Counted from the stretch's first letter, positions 17,778 to 26,954 are shown. The stretch: 61,669 nt of DNA from Betaproteobacteria bacterium (GCA_016234745.1 JACRAR010000012.1:1-61669), one strand, 5' to 3'. The notes: a model not told the origin generated them from the sequence alone. Numbers and translations: made by a program.

Positions 17778-18479
17778 TCAATAAGTGACTTCAACCACAC
17801 CGCCCGGGCGGGCGATGCCACTGACGACATGGCCGCTCGCCATCCTGACCTGGGCGACCTGCCCCTCCATGGCATTGTTCAGGGCGCGTCCTTCGCCTCC
17901 GGTGACCTGGAATCCCGGGCCTTTGGATAATACCTTGACCCCTTGCCCTTGCTGCACCACCATGGGTTGCCGCAGTATGTCGCCGCGCAGAGGCTGTCCG
18001 GACGCGACGGATTGGGCGAGGCTTTTGCCCAGTGCCTGGGATGGTTCGGTCAGGATGCCGCTGGGCAGGTTGGCCAGATCGCCGCGGTTCTTGGCCAGAT
18101 CGGCTTCAACAATTACCTGTCCCCGGCTCAAGGATCTGGCCGTGACCAGATAGTCGCCGATGATGCGCACTTTGACCGGAACAAAGATATCCCAACTGTT
18201 TTCGCCTTGACAATGCACCTTGACGTTGGTGTTGCCCCAGGCGCGCGCACCCGCCGGCAGAGAAACCTCAAAAGCCGGACAGGGAGCAAGGCCATTCTGC
18301 GGATCGACTTGGCCAACGCTGAAACTGACCTGGCCGGGCAGGCCTTTGGTCTGGACGCGCAGAAAGTCTTCAATTGCCTGCTTTACAGGTTCCGGTGCCT
18401 GCCGCGCGAGTAGTGGGCCGGCAAGGAATAACAAGGCCAGTGTAAGCAGGATGCGCGGCAGGGGTGAAATCGCATGCAT
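17778..18479 (-). CDS. flgA: Flagellar P-ring chaperone FlgA
   Basis: 233 aa from the ATG at 18479; a TTG four codons upstream is less likely. A signal peptide (about residues 1-25, hydrophobic ILLTLALLFLAGPLLA) sends it to the periplasm, where FlgA assists assembly of the FlgI P ring. The C-terminal SAF/ChapFlgA domain is seen in ARSLSRGQVIVEADLAKNRGD (split by the family motif) and ending GVVEVTY. It is divergent from flgB across a 213-bp region with a palindrome and a sigma-54 promoter. Confidence 0.93.
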   Translation of the reverse strand: MHAISPLPRILLTLALLFLAGPLLARQAPEPVKQAIEDFLRVQTKGLPGQVSFSVGQVDPQNGLAPCPAFEVSLPAGARAWGNTNVKVHCQGENSWDIFVPVKVRIIGDYLVTARSLSRGQVIVEADLAKNRGDLANLPSGILTEPSQALGKSLAQSVASGQPLRGDILRQPMVVQQGQGVKVLSKGPGFQVTGGEGRALNNAMEGQVAQVRMASGHVVSGIARPGGVVEVTY

Positions 18480-18542
18480 GGCGCGATTCAAACACGCCGG
18501 TTGTCTGCTGGCAAGTCTCTTACGTCAATCCCGCATTCAGGC

Positions 18543-18555
18543 GGCAATTATTGCC
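18543..18555. promoter_or_regulatory. 13-bp palindrome GGCAATTATTGCC between flgA and flgB
   Basis: This is the exact reverse complement of the palindrome before flhB. It lies 84 bp upstream of the -24 element of the flgB sigma-54 promoter, a usual distance for an enhancer-binding protein site, and 63 bp before the divergent flgA start. A FleR/FleQ-like regulator is the natural candidate, by inference. Confidence 0.55.
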
Positions 18556-18639
18556 GAGCGCCTGCTGCCATTATCGGGCGGCAGGTCGGTCGAGCATGAT
18601 TGACGCGGGATTCTTCGATGAGCGCTAACCGCAAAATGC

Positions 18640-18655
18640 TGGCACGAAAGCTGCA
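18640..18655 (+). promoter_or_regulatory. Sigma-54 promoter of the flgB operon
   Basis: TGGCACGAAAGCTGCA matches the RpoN consensus TGGCACG-N4-TTGCW with one mismatch and exact GG-N10-GC spacing. Transcription should start near 18667, leaving a leader of about 26 nt. It also shows that the flgB start must be at 18693 and not further upstream. Confidence 0.85.
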
Positions 18656-18692
18656 TATCGACTGGCGCAATGAAAACTTGAGAGACACCCCA

Positions 18693-19097
18693 ATGATTAA
18701 CCGCATTGACCAGGAGTTAAGTTTCAGTCAAACGGCACTGAATCTGCGTGCCTATCGTCAAGAACTCCTGGCATCGAATATTGCCAATGCCGATACGCCC
18801 AATTACAAGGCCCGCGATATTGATTTCAAGGCTGCGTTGAACGGCGCTTTGGGCAAAGGCCAAAGCGGCGCCCTGGTTCTGGCACAAACCTCGGAACGGC
18901 ATTTGCCGGCGGCAGGCAGCAACCGTTTCGGAGCGGCGGTTCAATTTCGCAGCGAAGAGCAGTCGAATGTCGATGGCAATACCGTCAGCATGGACGTGGA
19001 GCGTGCGGCTTTTGCGGAGAATGCCATACAGATGGAGGCCATGCTGACATTCATCAATGGTCGTTTCAAGACCCTCAACAGCGCGATCCAGCCATAG
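18693..19097 (+). CDS. flgB: Flagellar proximal rod protein FlgB
   Basis: 134 aa. ATG 18693 is chosen because an upstream in-frame start (18600) would place the sigma-54 promoter inside the gene; GAGAG precedes the ATG. The N-terminal rod motif appears as RQELLASNIANADTPNYKARD and the C-terminal one near FAENAIQMEAMLTFINGRF. FlgB is the first rod protein and contacts FliE. It heads the flgBCDEFGHI run. Confidence 0.95.
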   Translation: MINRIDQELSFSQTALNLRAYRQELLASNIANADTPNYKARDIDFKAALNGALGKGQSGALVLAQTSERHLPAAGSNRFGAAVQFRSEEQSNVDGNTVSMDVERAAFAENAIQMEAMLTFINGRFKTLNSAIQP

Positions 19098-19122
19098 GAA
19101 CAATCACAAGGGTAACTGAATC

Positions 19123-19527
19123 ATGAGCGTCTTCAACGTCTTCAATATCGCCGGTTCGGCACTTACAGCGCAGTCTGCGCGGCTCAATGCGGTCGCCAGT
19201 AATCTGGCCAATGCCGACAGCGTCACCGGCTCAAACGGTCAGCCCTATCGCGCCAAGCAGGTGGTCTTTGCCGCCAACCCGGTTGGTGCCGAAGGCGGAC
19301 AGGGGGTGCGCGTCACTCAGGTTGTCGAAAGCGCTGCGCCGTTGCGTATGCACTATGAACCGGGCAGTCCGTTTGCCAACGAGCAGGGCTATGTCGCCAT
19401 GCCGAATGTGAATCCCGTCGAAGAAATGGTCAACATGATTTCCGCCTCGCGTTCTTATCAGACCAATGCGGAAGTGATGAATACCGCCAAGACTCTGTTG
19501 CTCAAAACCCTGGCGATTGGCCAGTAA
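19123..19527 (+). CDS. flgC: Flagellar proximal rod protein FlgC
   Basis: 134 aa, the usual length. The N-terminus has the rod signature [20 protein letters not shown] and the C-terminus the conserved [33 protein letters not shown]-type helix. It polymerises in the rod between FlgB and the distal rod. It starts 25 bp after flgB. Confidence 0.96.
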   Translation: MSVFNVFNIAGSALTAQSARLNAVASNLANADSVTGSNGQPYRAKQVVFAANPVGAEGGQGVRVTQVVESAAPLRMHYEPGSPFANEQGYVAMPNVNPVEEMVNMISASRSYQTNAEVMNTAKTLLLKTLAIGQ

Positions 19528-19550
19528 ATCGTTGCTGAAAGGAAGCTGAA

Positions 19551-20240
19551 ATGAGTACCACCACTGTCAACGATTCAAACGCGGCGTCATCCGTGTATGC
19601 GGCGATCAATGCGAAATCCGGGAAAACCACCGGCACCAATTCCATGTCGGAAACCGAAGACCGCTTTCTGAAACTTCTGGTGACCCAACTCAGAAACCAG
19701 GATCCCCTCAATCCCCTGGACAACGCCCAGATGACCTCGCAGATGGCGCAAATCAGCACGGTCAATGGCATTGAGAAGCTCAACACGACCTTGCAATCGC
19801 TCATCAGCAATTCCAACGATGCGCAGAAGATGCAGGCGGCGACGATGGTTGGCAAAGGTGTGCTGGTGCCGGGTGCGGGGCTCGACCAAAAGGCGGCAAA
19901 TGGCGCGGCGTATGCAGGTTTCGATCTTGCCGCACCGGCAGACAGCAGCACCATCACCATCAACGATGTGAATGGCATCACGGTCCGAACCATCAAGCTG
20001 GGTGGCATGGCAGCGGGTACGCATACCTTCCAGTGGGATGGCAAAACCGACAGTGGCGCAGCGGTGGCCGATGGCAGCTATAGCTTCAAGGTTGCCGCAC
20101 AGCGCGGTGGCACCTCGGTGGAAAGTACCGCCTTGCAGCTTGGCCTGGTCACCGGAATCATGAACAGCAGTCAGGGCGTCAGCCTCAACGTCGGCAATCT
20201 GGGCACGTTCAAGATGAGCGATGTCAAAGAAATTCTTTAA
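19551..20240 (+). CDS. flgD: Flagellar hook cap / assembly scaffold FlgD
   Basis: 229 aa. The N-terminal export and capping region holds EDRFLKLLVTQLRNQDPLNP, which is diagnostic. The C-terminal half has the FlgD Ig-like and Tudor-like fold (TVRTIKLGGMAAGTHTFQWDGK, GVSLNVGNLGTFKMSDVKEI). FlgD caps the growing hook and is lost when the hook is complete. The gene lies 23 bp after flgC. Confidence 0.95.
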   Translation: MSTTTVNDSNAASSVYAAINAKSGKTTGTNSMSETEDRFLKLLVTQLRNQDPLNPLDNAQMTSQMAQISTVNGIEKLNTTLQSLISNSNDAQKMQAATMVGKGVLVPGAGLDQKAANGAAYAGFDLAAPADSSTITINDVNGITVRTIKLGGMAAGTHTFQWDGKTDSGAAVADGSYSFKVAAQRGGTSVESTALQLGLVTGIMNSSQGVSLNVGNLGTFKMSDVKEIL

Positions 20241-20282
20241 TCGAAAGACAGTTAACGGTTTGGATCACAGAGGAGCAAGGAT

Positions 20283-22397
20283 ATGGGTTTCGCACAAGCT
20301 TTAAGCGGACTGAATGGGGCCTCCAAAGCGCTTGAGGCAATCGGCAACAATATCTCAAACTCGGGCACGGTCGGCTTCAAGTCGTCTCAGGCCCAGTTCG
20401 CCGATGTCTATGCGACCTCACTGACCGGCGGCGGCGCCAGCCAGGTCGGCATCGGGGTGGCGGTGTCGAAGATTCAGCAGCAGTTCACCCAGGGCAACAT
20501 CACCACCAGCGGCAATCCTCTGGATATCGCCATCAACGGCGGCGGCATGTTCCGTCTGAATACCAACGGCACCATCACCTACACGCGTACCGGCCAATTC
20601 CTGCTCGACAAGAACGGCTTTATCGTGAATAGCGGCGGCAAGCAGCTCACGGGTTTTTCCGCCGATCCGGTGACCGGGGTGATCGTGCCCGGCAACTATG
20701 TACCTCTGCAGATGAACAATGCGCCGATTCCGCCGCAGGCCACCACCGTCAGCCAGGTGCAGGCCAACCTCGATTCGCGCGCAGCATCGCCTTCAGCCAT
20801 GACGGCTGGGCAGACCGCCGGCGGCACGGCGCCGACCATACCGTTTACCGTGGTATCCGGCGTCAATGACATGTTCGACATCAACATCGATGGCGTCGGC
20901 GTAAAAACCGTCACCCTGCCTTCGGCCTCCTATCAAACGGTCGGCGACATTGCCACGGCCCTGGAGCTGGCGATCAACAACGCTTTTTCCGCCACTACGG
21001 CGTCGGTCAATGTGACGGCAAACACCGCGGGGCAGTTGGTGGTCGCTTCCGCCAGCGTCGGCACTTTCGGTTCGCAGGGCAAGGGGTCGACGATTGCCCT
21101 GACGCCTTACATCGATGTGGCTACCGGCGCCTATAACACTGGTTATGAAATCATGTTTGCCGGGTTGCCTGCGATCGATCCGGCAACCGGATTGGACAAC
21201 ACCAGCCTCTTGGAAGCGGGTAGCGCGGATCCTTATCCGTCGGTGGCCACGGCCGGGGTCGATAATTTCAGTTCGACCGACACCAACAGTTTTACGGCTT
21301 CCACGGCACAAACGATTTATGACTCTCTCGGCAATCCGCATACCTTGTCCTTGTACTTTGTCAAAACCGGCCAGCCGGGCAGCTGGCAGATGTATTCCAC
21401 GATCGACAATATCGCTGCTCCCGCACCAGGCAGCGTAACCGGCAGCAGTGTGCTGGGTTCTCCGCCCAGTTCCCTGGATATTTCAGCGGCCAACAACAAC
21501 AATGTTTTCGATATCGCTGTCGATGGCGGGCCGACGCTCAGCGTCACCATCGCTGACGGTCCCTACCCCACTGCGACGGCTCTGGTCAATGCGGTGAATG
21601 CCGCACTGCAGAATGTTGCAGGCACCGTGGTTGACGATACGGGCGCCGTATATGCAGATGCCGACGGTGTCAATCTTGCAGTAGGTGCGTCCGCAAGACT
21701 GGATGCTTTCGACCATCTGATCATCACTTCCAACACGGTGAATGTCGGGTCCAGCTGCGTGATCACCGAGAATGCTGCGCTGGTTGCCGCAGGTACTCCG
21801 ACGACCACTGTTACCGCGTTGTTCGGTGCACAGCCAAGCACGGTGGCAGGCGGTCCGGCCAAGGTGGATACCTTGTTGTTCAAGCCCGATGGTTCGTTGG
21901 TGACCACCAATCCGGTGACCGAAAGTTTCACCTTGTATACTGGCGCTACCTCCCCGTTGCAGTTCACCGTCGATTTGAAGGGTTCATCCCAGTACGGTAT
22001 TTCCTTCGGCGTCAACCAGCTGCTGCAGGATGGCTATACCTCGGGCAAGATCTCCGGCTTGAGCGTCTCGGCCGATGGTATCGTGCAGGGCAACTATTCC
22101 AACGGCAAGTCGCGCAACCTGGGACAGATCGTTCTGGCAACCTTCACCAACCCGAACGGCCTGCAGTCGATGGGCGGCAACCAGTGGGCAGAGACTGCCG
22201 ATTCAGGACAGCCGATCCCGGGTACGCCCGGTTCGGGCAGTCTGGGCACGGTGCAGTCGGGCGCCATCGAGGAATCCAACGTCGACCTCACCGCCGAGCT
22301 GGTGCAGATGATCACCCAGCAGCGCGCCTACCAGGCTAATGCGCAGACCATCAAGACCATCGACCAGGTGTTGCAGACCCTGGTCAACCTGCGTTAA
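20283..22397 (+). CDS. flgE: Flagellar hook protein FlgE, unusually long
   Basis: 704 aa, against about 400 aa in enterics. The ends are normal: MGFAQALSGLNGASKALEAI at the N-terminus and ELVQMITQQRAYQANAQTIK at the C-terminus. The extra length is in the surface part. Two related modules, at about residues 187-285 (FTVVSGVNDMFDINIDG) and 397-500 (ISAANNNNVFDIAVDG), resemble the flagellin/hook IN motif. A related module also occurs in FlgK here. The gene is intact and in frame. Confidence 0.95.
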   Translation: MGFAQALSGLNGASKALEAIGNNISNSGTVGFKSSQAQFADVYATSLTGGGASQVGIGVAVSKIQQQFTQGNITTSGNPLDIAINGGGMFRLNTNGTITYTRTGQFLLDKNGFIVNSGGKQLTGFSADPVTGVIVPGNYVPLQMNNAPIPPQATTVSQVQANLDSRAASPSAMTAGQTAGGTAPTIPFTVVSGVNDMFDINIDGVGVKTVTLPSASYQTVGDIATALELAINNAFSATTASVNVTANTAGQLVVASASVGTFGSQGKGSTIALTPYIDVATGAYNTGYEIMFAGLPAIDPATGLDNTSLLEAGSADPYPSVATAGVDNFSSTDTNSFTASTAQTIYDSLGNPHTLSLYFVKTGQPGSWQMYSTIDNIAAPAPGSVTGSSVLGSPPSSLDISAANNNNVFDIAVDGGPTLSVTIADGPYPTATALVNAVNAALQNVAGTVVDDTGAVYADADGVNLAVGASARLDAFDHLIITSNTVNVGSSCVITENAALVAAGTPTTTVTALFGAQPSTVAGGPAKVDTLLFKPDGSLVTTNPVTESFTLYTGATSPLQFTVDLKGSSQYGISFGVNQLLQDGYTSGKISGLSVSADGIVQGNYSNGKSRNLGQIVLATFTNPNGLQSMGGNQWAETADSGQPIPGTPGSGSLGTVQSGAIEESNVDLTAELVQMITQQRAYQANAQTIKTIDQVLQTLVNLR

Positions 22398-22422
22398 GCG
22401 GAATAGCGAACAGTTCTGAGCC

Positions 22423-23187
22423 ATGGATCGCCTGATCTACACTGCGATGACCGGCGCGTCCCAGACTCTGGGGCGCCAGGCGGCGGTGGCACATAACCTG
22501 GCGAACGCGACGACCACGGGTTATCGGGCGGAAGAGCATCGCTTGCGGGCGGTGCAGGTGATTCCCGGTGCGAGCGATCCGTCGGTACCGCCGCCCTTGC
22601 CGACGCGTGCCTTCGTGGTCGACAGCAGCAGCCACACCAATTTCACGCCCGGTCCCGTGCAGATGACGGCACGTTCGCTCGACGTGGCGGTGCAGGGGCA
22701 GGGCTGGATCGCCCTGTCCATGCCGGACGGCACCGAAGCCTACACGCGCAACGGCAGCCTCGAACTCAATGTCAATGGCGTCGTGCAGACGCGCAATGGC
22801 ATCCCGGTGCAGGGCGACGGCGGCGCGATCAGCGTGCCGCCCGACAACAAGGTTTCGATCGCCAACGACGGCACGGTTTCGGTCGTGCCGGAGACCGGTG
22901 CGCAGAATACGGTCAATGCGATCGGCCGGATCAAGCTGGTGAATCCTCCCGAAGCCGATCTGGTGCGCGGTGCGGATGGCTTGTTCCGGCTGAAGAGCGG
23001 CGCCGCCGCCGAGGTCGATGTCAAAGTGGTCATAGCCGGAGGTTATCTGGAAGGCAGCAACGTCAATCCGGTCGAGCAGATGGTGACCATGATCTCGCTG
23101 GCGCGCCAGTTCGAAATGCAAATGAAGGCGCTGACCAGCGCCGATACCAATGACCGTGCGGCAACGCAGGTGCTCACCAATTACTAG
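22423..23187 (+). CDS. flgF: Flagellar proximal rod protein FlgF
   Basis: 254 aa. It starts MDRLIYTAMTGASQTLGRQA and ends with the rod C-terminal motif GSNVNPVEQMVTMISLARQFEMQ. LDVAVQGQGWIALSMPDGTEAYTRNG is the conserved core region. It builds the rod with FlgB, FlgC and FlgG. It sits between flgE (25 bp) and flgG (9 bp). Confidence 0.95.
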   Translation: MDRLIYTAMTGASQTLGRQAAVAHNLANATTTGYRAEEHRLRAVQVIPGASDPSVPPPLPTRAFVVDSSSHTNFTPGPVQMTARSLDVAVQGQGWIALSMPDGTEAYTRNGSLELNVNGVVQTRNGIPVQGDGGAISVPPDNKVSIANDGTVSVVPETGAQNTVNAIGRIKLVNPPEADLVRGADGLFRLKSGAAAEVDVKVVIAGGYLEGSNVNPVEQMVTMISLARQFEMQMKALTSADTNDRAATQVLTNY

Positions 23188-23196
23188 GAGTAAGGG

Positions 23197-23979
23197 ATGA
23201 TCCGTTCGCTCTGGATTGCCAAGACCGGTCTCGATGCGCAGCAGACGCAACTCGATGTCATTTCCAACAACCTCTCCAACGTCAGCACCAACGGCTTCAA
23301 GCGGGCGCGCGCCGTGTTCGAGGATCTGCTCTATCAGACCATGCGCCAGCCGGGTGCCCAGTCGTCGCAGCAAACCACGATTCCCTCGGGTCTGCAGCTC
23401 GGCACCGGCGTCAGGCCGATCGCCACGGAAAAGATTTTCACCCAGGGCAGTCTGACCCAGACCAGCAATCCGCTCGACATCGCCATCAATGGCCAGGGAT
23501 TCTTCCAGGTGCAGATGCCCGATGGCACGCTTTCCTATACCCGTGACGGTTCCTTCCAGAAGGACAGCACCGGACAGGTCGTCACCTCCAGCGGTTATCC
23601 GGTGTCGCCGGCGCTGACGATACCCTCCAATGCAATCTCCGTGACAGTCGGCCGCGACGGCGTGGTCAGCGTGGTGCAGGCGGGCACCACCACGCCGACG
23701 CAGATCGGCACCATCCAGCTGGCGAGTTTCGTCAATCCGGGCGGCTTGCAGAGCACCGGCGAGAACCTGTTCGTCGAGACTGCTTCGAGCGGCACGCCAA
23801 CGCCGAATACCCCGGGCACCAATGGCACCGGCTTGCTCAACCAGGGCTATGTCGAAACTTCCAACGTGAATGTGGCCGAGGAATTGGTCAACATGATCCA
23901 GACCCAGCGTGCTTACGAAATCAATTCCAAGGCAGTCACGACTTCGGATCAGATGCTGGCCAAGCTGAGCCAGATGTGA
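23197..23979 (+). CDS. flgG: Flagellar distal rod protein FlgG
   Basis: 260 aa, the standard length. [20 protein letters not shown] at the N-terminus, [20 protein letters not shown] in the core, and [20 protein letters not shown] at the C-terminus are classical. FlgG forms the drive shaft through the L and P rings. flgH follows with its ribosome-binding GAGGAG overlapping the flgG stop region. Confidence 0.97.
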   Translation: MIRSLWIAKTGLDAQQTQLDVISNNLSNVSTNGFKRARAVFEDLLYQTMRQPGAQSSQQTTIPSGLQLGTGVRPIATEKIFTQGSLTQTSNPLDIAINGQGFFQVQMPDGTLSYTRDGSFQKDSTGQVVTSSGYPVSPALTIPSNAISVTVGRDGVVSVVQAGTTTPTQIGTIQLASFVNPGGLQSTGENLFVETASSGTPTPNTPGTNGTGLLNQGYVETSNVNVAEELVNMIQTQRAYEINSKAVTTSDQMLAKLSQM

Positions 23980-23990
23980 GGAGCTTCATC

Positions 23991-24656
23991 ATGAAAAATA
24001 GCGCACTGTTGCTTGCCCTGACCCTGCTGGCGGGATGTGCCACCCACACCGTGCCGCCGACCAGCGTTGCCCAGCCGATGACCGCCCGTCCGGAGCTGCG
24101 CTCGGCTTCAGTGTCGCAGAACGGTTCCATCTACAACATCGCCTCGATGCGTCCCTTGTTCGAAGATCGGCGCGCCCGCTTCATCGGCGATACCATCACC
24201 ATCAATATTGCGGAAAAGACTTCAGCATCGAAGAACTCGGAAAACAAGACTTCACGTTCACAGAGCATCGATGCGGCCATTCCCTCGGTCGTCGGTCTGC
24301 CCTTCAAAGGCGTGCAGGGTACGGCATTGTCAGCTTCGAACACCAACGAGTTCGACGGCAAAGGCCAGAATACTTCCGCCAACGATTTCACCAGCTCGAT
24401 CACCGTCACCGTCATCGAGGTGCTCAGCAACGGCAACCTGCTGGTCTCTGGGGAAAAACAGATCGGCCTCAAGGAAGGCGAGGAATTCATCCGTTTCTCG
24501 GGCGTGGTCAACCCCACCACCATCACAGCGACCAACACCGTCCAATCGACCCAGGTGGCCGATGCGCGCATCGAATACAAGGCCAATGGTTTCATCGACT
24601 CGGCCCAGGCGATGGGCTGGCTGGGGCGCTTTTTCCTGAGTGTGCTTCCTTTCTGA
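23991..24656 (+). CDS. flgH: Flagellar L-ring lipoprotein FlgH
   Basis: 221 aa from ATG 23991, which follows GAGGAG; an in-frame GTG at 23976 overlaps flgG. A lipoprotein signal ends in LLAGC with the lipidated Cys at residue 16. The FlgH core has FEDRRARFIGDTITINIAEKT and, near the C-terminus, ARIEYKANGFIDSAQAMGW. It forms the outer-membrane ring, so the host is diderm. Confidence 0.96.
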   Translation: MKNSALLLALTLLAGCATHTVPPTSVAQPMTARPELRSASVSQNGSIYNIASMRPLFEDRRARFIGDTITINIAEKTSASKNSENKTSRSQSIDAAIPSVVGLPFKGVQGTALSASNTNEFDGKGQNTSANDFTSSITVTVIEVLSNGNLLVSGEKQIGLKEGEEFIRFSGVVNPTTITATNTVQSTQVADARIEYKANGFIDSAQAMGWLGRFFLSVLPF

Positions 24657-24669
24657 ACGGACTGACAGC

Positions 24670-25788
24670 ATGACAAATCTCAAAAAGTTCGATGTGATTC
24701 TGGGCATACTTTGCCTGCTCAGCCTGTTTGTGCTGAGCCAGCCGGCACAAGCCGAGCGCGTCAAGGACATCGCCACGATTGCCGGCGTGCGCAACAACCA
24801 GTTGATCGGCTATGGCATCGTCGTCGGACTCGACGGCAGCGGCGACCAGACGACGCAGACGCCATTCACGATCCAGAGCATCATCAGCATGTTGTCCAAC
24901 CTGGGCGTGACCTTGCCGCCCGGAACCAACCTGCAGCTCAAGAATGTCGCAGCGGTGATGGTGACGGCGACACTGCCGCCTTTCGCGCGCACCGGTCAGC
25001 AGATCGACATCACGGTTTCCTCGATGGGCAACGCCAAGTCCCTGCGTGGCGGCACGCTGGTGCTGACGCCGTTGAAGGGCGCAGATGGCGGCATTTACGC
25101 CATGGCGCAGGGCAATGTCCTGGTCAGCGGCGCCGGCGCTTCGGCGGGCGGCAGCCGGGCGGTGGTCAATCACCTGTCGGTCGGCCGCATTGCCGGCGGC
25201 GCCACCGTCGAGCGCGAAGTCCCGATGTTGCTGGGGCAGGGCGAGTATGTCTATTTCGATTTGAATTCGACAGACTTCGGCACCATGCAAAAGCTGGTCG
25301 AGGCCATCAATCGCATGGCACCAGGATCCGCCAGCGCGGCCGATGGCAGGCAAGTTCGCGTCAAGGCGCCGGTGAATGCCAACGAGCGTGTCGCCTTCGT
25401 CGGACGCATCGAAAATCTCGAGCTCACGCCGATGCAGATGGCGGCAAAAGTCATCGTCAATGGTCGCACCGGTTCGGTGGTGATGAATCAGGCCGTGATG
25501 CTGGAGAATTGCGCCATTGCCCATGGCAATCTGTCGGTGACAGTCAACGCCGAAAATGCGATCAGCCAGCCGAATCCGCTGTCCGGCGGACAGACTGCGG
25601 GTACCACCAACGCCCAGATCGACATCAAGCAGGAAAGCGGCGGCCTGGTGAATCTGCGCAGTGCGGCCAATCTCGCCGATGTGGTCAAGGCGCTCAACGC
25701 CATAGGCGCCAATCCGCAGGACCTGATCGCCATCCTGCAGGCGATGAAATCGTCGGGAGCTTTGCGCGCGGAACTGGAAGTCATCTGA
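24670..25788 (+). CDS. flgI: Flagellar P-ring protein FlgI
   Basis: 372 aa from ATG 24670; an earlier in-frame ATG at 24640 overlaps flgH and would disrupt the signal peptide. The signal peptide covers about residues 1-31 (LCLLSLFVLSQPAQA). The mature protein begins ERVKDIATIAGVRNNQLIGYG, then VVGLDGSGDQT, all highly conserved. It forms the periplasmic ring with help from FlgA. Confidence 0.97.
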   Translation: MTNLKKFDVILGILCLLSLFVLSQPAQAERVKDIATIAGVRNNQLIGYGIVVGLDGSGDQTTQTPFTIQSIISMLSNLGVTLPPGTNLQLKNVAAVMVTATLPPFARTGQQIDITVSSMGNAKSLRGGTLVLTPLKGADGGIYAMAQGNVLVSGAGASAGGSRAVVNHLSVGRIAGGATVEREVPMLLGQGEYVYFDLNSTDFGTMQKLVEAINRMAPGSASAADGRQVRVKAPVNANERVAFVGRIENLELTPMQMAAKVIVNGRTGSVVMNQAVMLENCAIAHGNLSVTVNAENAISQPNPLSGGQTAGTTNAQIDIKQESGGLVNLRSAANLADVVKALNAIGANPQDLIAILQAMKSSGALRAELEVI

Positions 25789-25821
25789 TTTCCGTACCGC
25801 TTTAATCCGCGCATTCGACCA

Positions 25822-25834
25822 GGCAAGAATTGCC
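25822..25834. promoter_or_regulatory. Palindrome GGCAAGAATTGCC between flgI and flgJ
   Basis: GGCAA-GAA-TTGCC is a perfect 5+5 inverted repeat with the same half-sites and 3-bp spacer as those at flhB and flgA/flgB. It lies 60 bp before the flgJ ATG in a 105-bp gap. No sigma-54 or sigma-28 promoter is seen beside it. Confidence 0.45.
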
Positions 25835-25893
25835 GGAGAAATACCCGGTTGTTTCCCGGATACCGTCCCGTGTGCAGGGAGTAGCCTGGAACC

Positions 25894-26814
25894 ATGTCCA
25901 GCCTGGATATTTCCAACCGTTTTTCTCTTGACGTCAATGGCTTGACCGACTTGAAGCGGCAGGTCCGGGAAAACTCGCCCGAGGCCATCAAGGCTGCGGC
26001 ACAGCAGTTCGAAGCGCTGTTCCTGCAAATCGTGTTGAAATCGATGCGCGACGCCACCCCGCATGAGAGCATGCTAGACAGTGAGCAGACGCGCATGTAC
26101 GAGTCCCTGCTCGACCAGCAACTGGCGCAGGTACTGGCGGCCAAGGGCGGCGGTACCGGTCTCGCGGCGCTTATCGAAAAGCAACTGACCCAGGCCAATG
26201 CCGATCCGCAATCCCTGGCTGATTTGCCCTTCACGCCAAACCCGAAGGCGTATCCTCTGCCCAATGCGTTGCCCGCTATGCCTTTGCCCCAGGGCGAACC
26301 GGGTGGCAGTGTCGTGAATTCCCAACCGACCGACGCGGCTTCTCCGACTTCACGCGAGTTTGTCAATCGCGTTTGGGCGCCCGCCTTTGAGGCCAGTCGC
26401 AGCACAGGCATTCCCGCGCATTTCATGGTTGCCCAGGCTGCGCTGGAAACCGGTTGGGGCAAGTCCGAACCGCGTTTGCCGGATGGGAGGCCAAGCCACA
26501 ATCTGTTCGGTATCAAGGCCGGGAAGAGTTGGAATGGTCCGGTGGCTGAGGCGACGACCACGGAATTTGTTAACGGTGTGCCGCAGCAGCAGATCGAGCG
26601 TTTCCGGGCCTACCCGTCGTATACGGAAGCTTTCCGCGATTATGCCAACCTGTTGTCCTCCAATCCCCGTTATGCCCGAGTCATCGGCAGCCAGGACCCT
26701 TCCATGTTCGCCCGCGGCTTGCAGCAGGCCGGCTATGCAACCGATCCAATGTACGCGGTGAAGCTCGAGCGCATCATCGGCAGCAGTACTCTACGACAAA
26801 GCCTTAACAGCTAG
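25894..26814 (+). CDS. flgJ: Rod-cap protein and peptidoglycan hydrolase FlgJ
   Basis: 306 aa. The N-terminal rod-scaffold domain has AAQQFEALFLQIVLKSMRDA. The C-terminal glucosaminidase/muramidase-like domain (about residues 150-300) has QAALETGWGKSE with the catalytic Glu at E185 and HNLFGIKAGKSW. It opens the cell wall for the rod. The TAG stop leads straight into a dispersed repeat. The full two-domain form is typical of beta- and gammaproteobacteria. Confidence 0.95.
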   Translation: MSSLDISNRFSLDVNGLTDLKRQVRENSPEAIKAAAQQFEALFLQIVLKSMRDATPHESMLDSEQTRMYESLLDQQLAQVLAAKGGGTGLAALIEKQLTQANADPQSLADLPFTPNPKAYPLPNALPAMPLPQGEPGGSVVNSQPTDAASPTSREFVNRVWAPAFEASRSTGIPAHFMVAQAALETGWGKSEPRLPDGRPSHNLFGIKAGKSWNGPVAEATTTEFVNGVPQQQIERFRAYPSYTEAFRDYANLLSSNPRYARVIGSQDPSMFARGLQQAGYATDPMYAVKLERIIGSSTLRQSLNS

Positions 26815-26900
26815 CACCTTAAAGCCGACTTCTGGCTCAATATCCTAGAAGCAAAGGTGGGCACTGGTACCCTAGAACCAACTTCGGGCATCAATGGCAC
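26811..26900. repeat. Dispersed TAG-linked repeat, degenerate cluster after flgJ
   Basis: The stop region of flgJ begins CTAGCACC and includes three successive CTAG-headed blocks, with GGGCACTGG in the second and CTTCGGGCATC in the third. The blocks resemble the minus-strand reading (CTAGCACC...CGGGCACTGG) of the repeats found at 33102, 38271, 49171 and 58211. This copy is the most degenerate. Confidence 0.4.
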
Positions 26901-26910
26901 GGAGATTGCG
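26895..26910 (+). promoter_or_regulatory. Sigma-54 promoter of flgKL
   Basis: TGGCACGGAGATTGCG fits TGGCACG-N4-TTGC perfectly. Transcription should start near 26921, about 55 nt before the flgK ATG. A sigma-28-like promoter follows directly, so flgKL seems to have both. Confidence 0.8.
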
Positions 26911-26927
26911 TAGTTAGTTCCGAACGC

Positions 26928-26954
26928 TCAACTTTCGGTAATTTTTGCCGAATA
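26928..26954 (+). promoter_or_regulatory. Probable sigma-28 promoter of flgKL
   Basis: TCAACTTT-N11-GCCGAATA matches TAAAGTTT-N11-GCCGATAA at 6/8 and 6/8 positions with exact spacing. It lies 22 bp before the flgK ATG and just downstream of the expected sigma-54 start. Late expression of the junction proteins by FliA is common in the family. Confidence 0.6.

Noticed and set aside
18600-18692. Upstream extension of flgB
   Set aside because: It would put the sigma-54 promoter within the coding sequence; the conserved protein starts at 18693.
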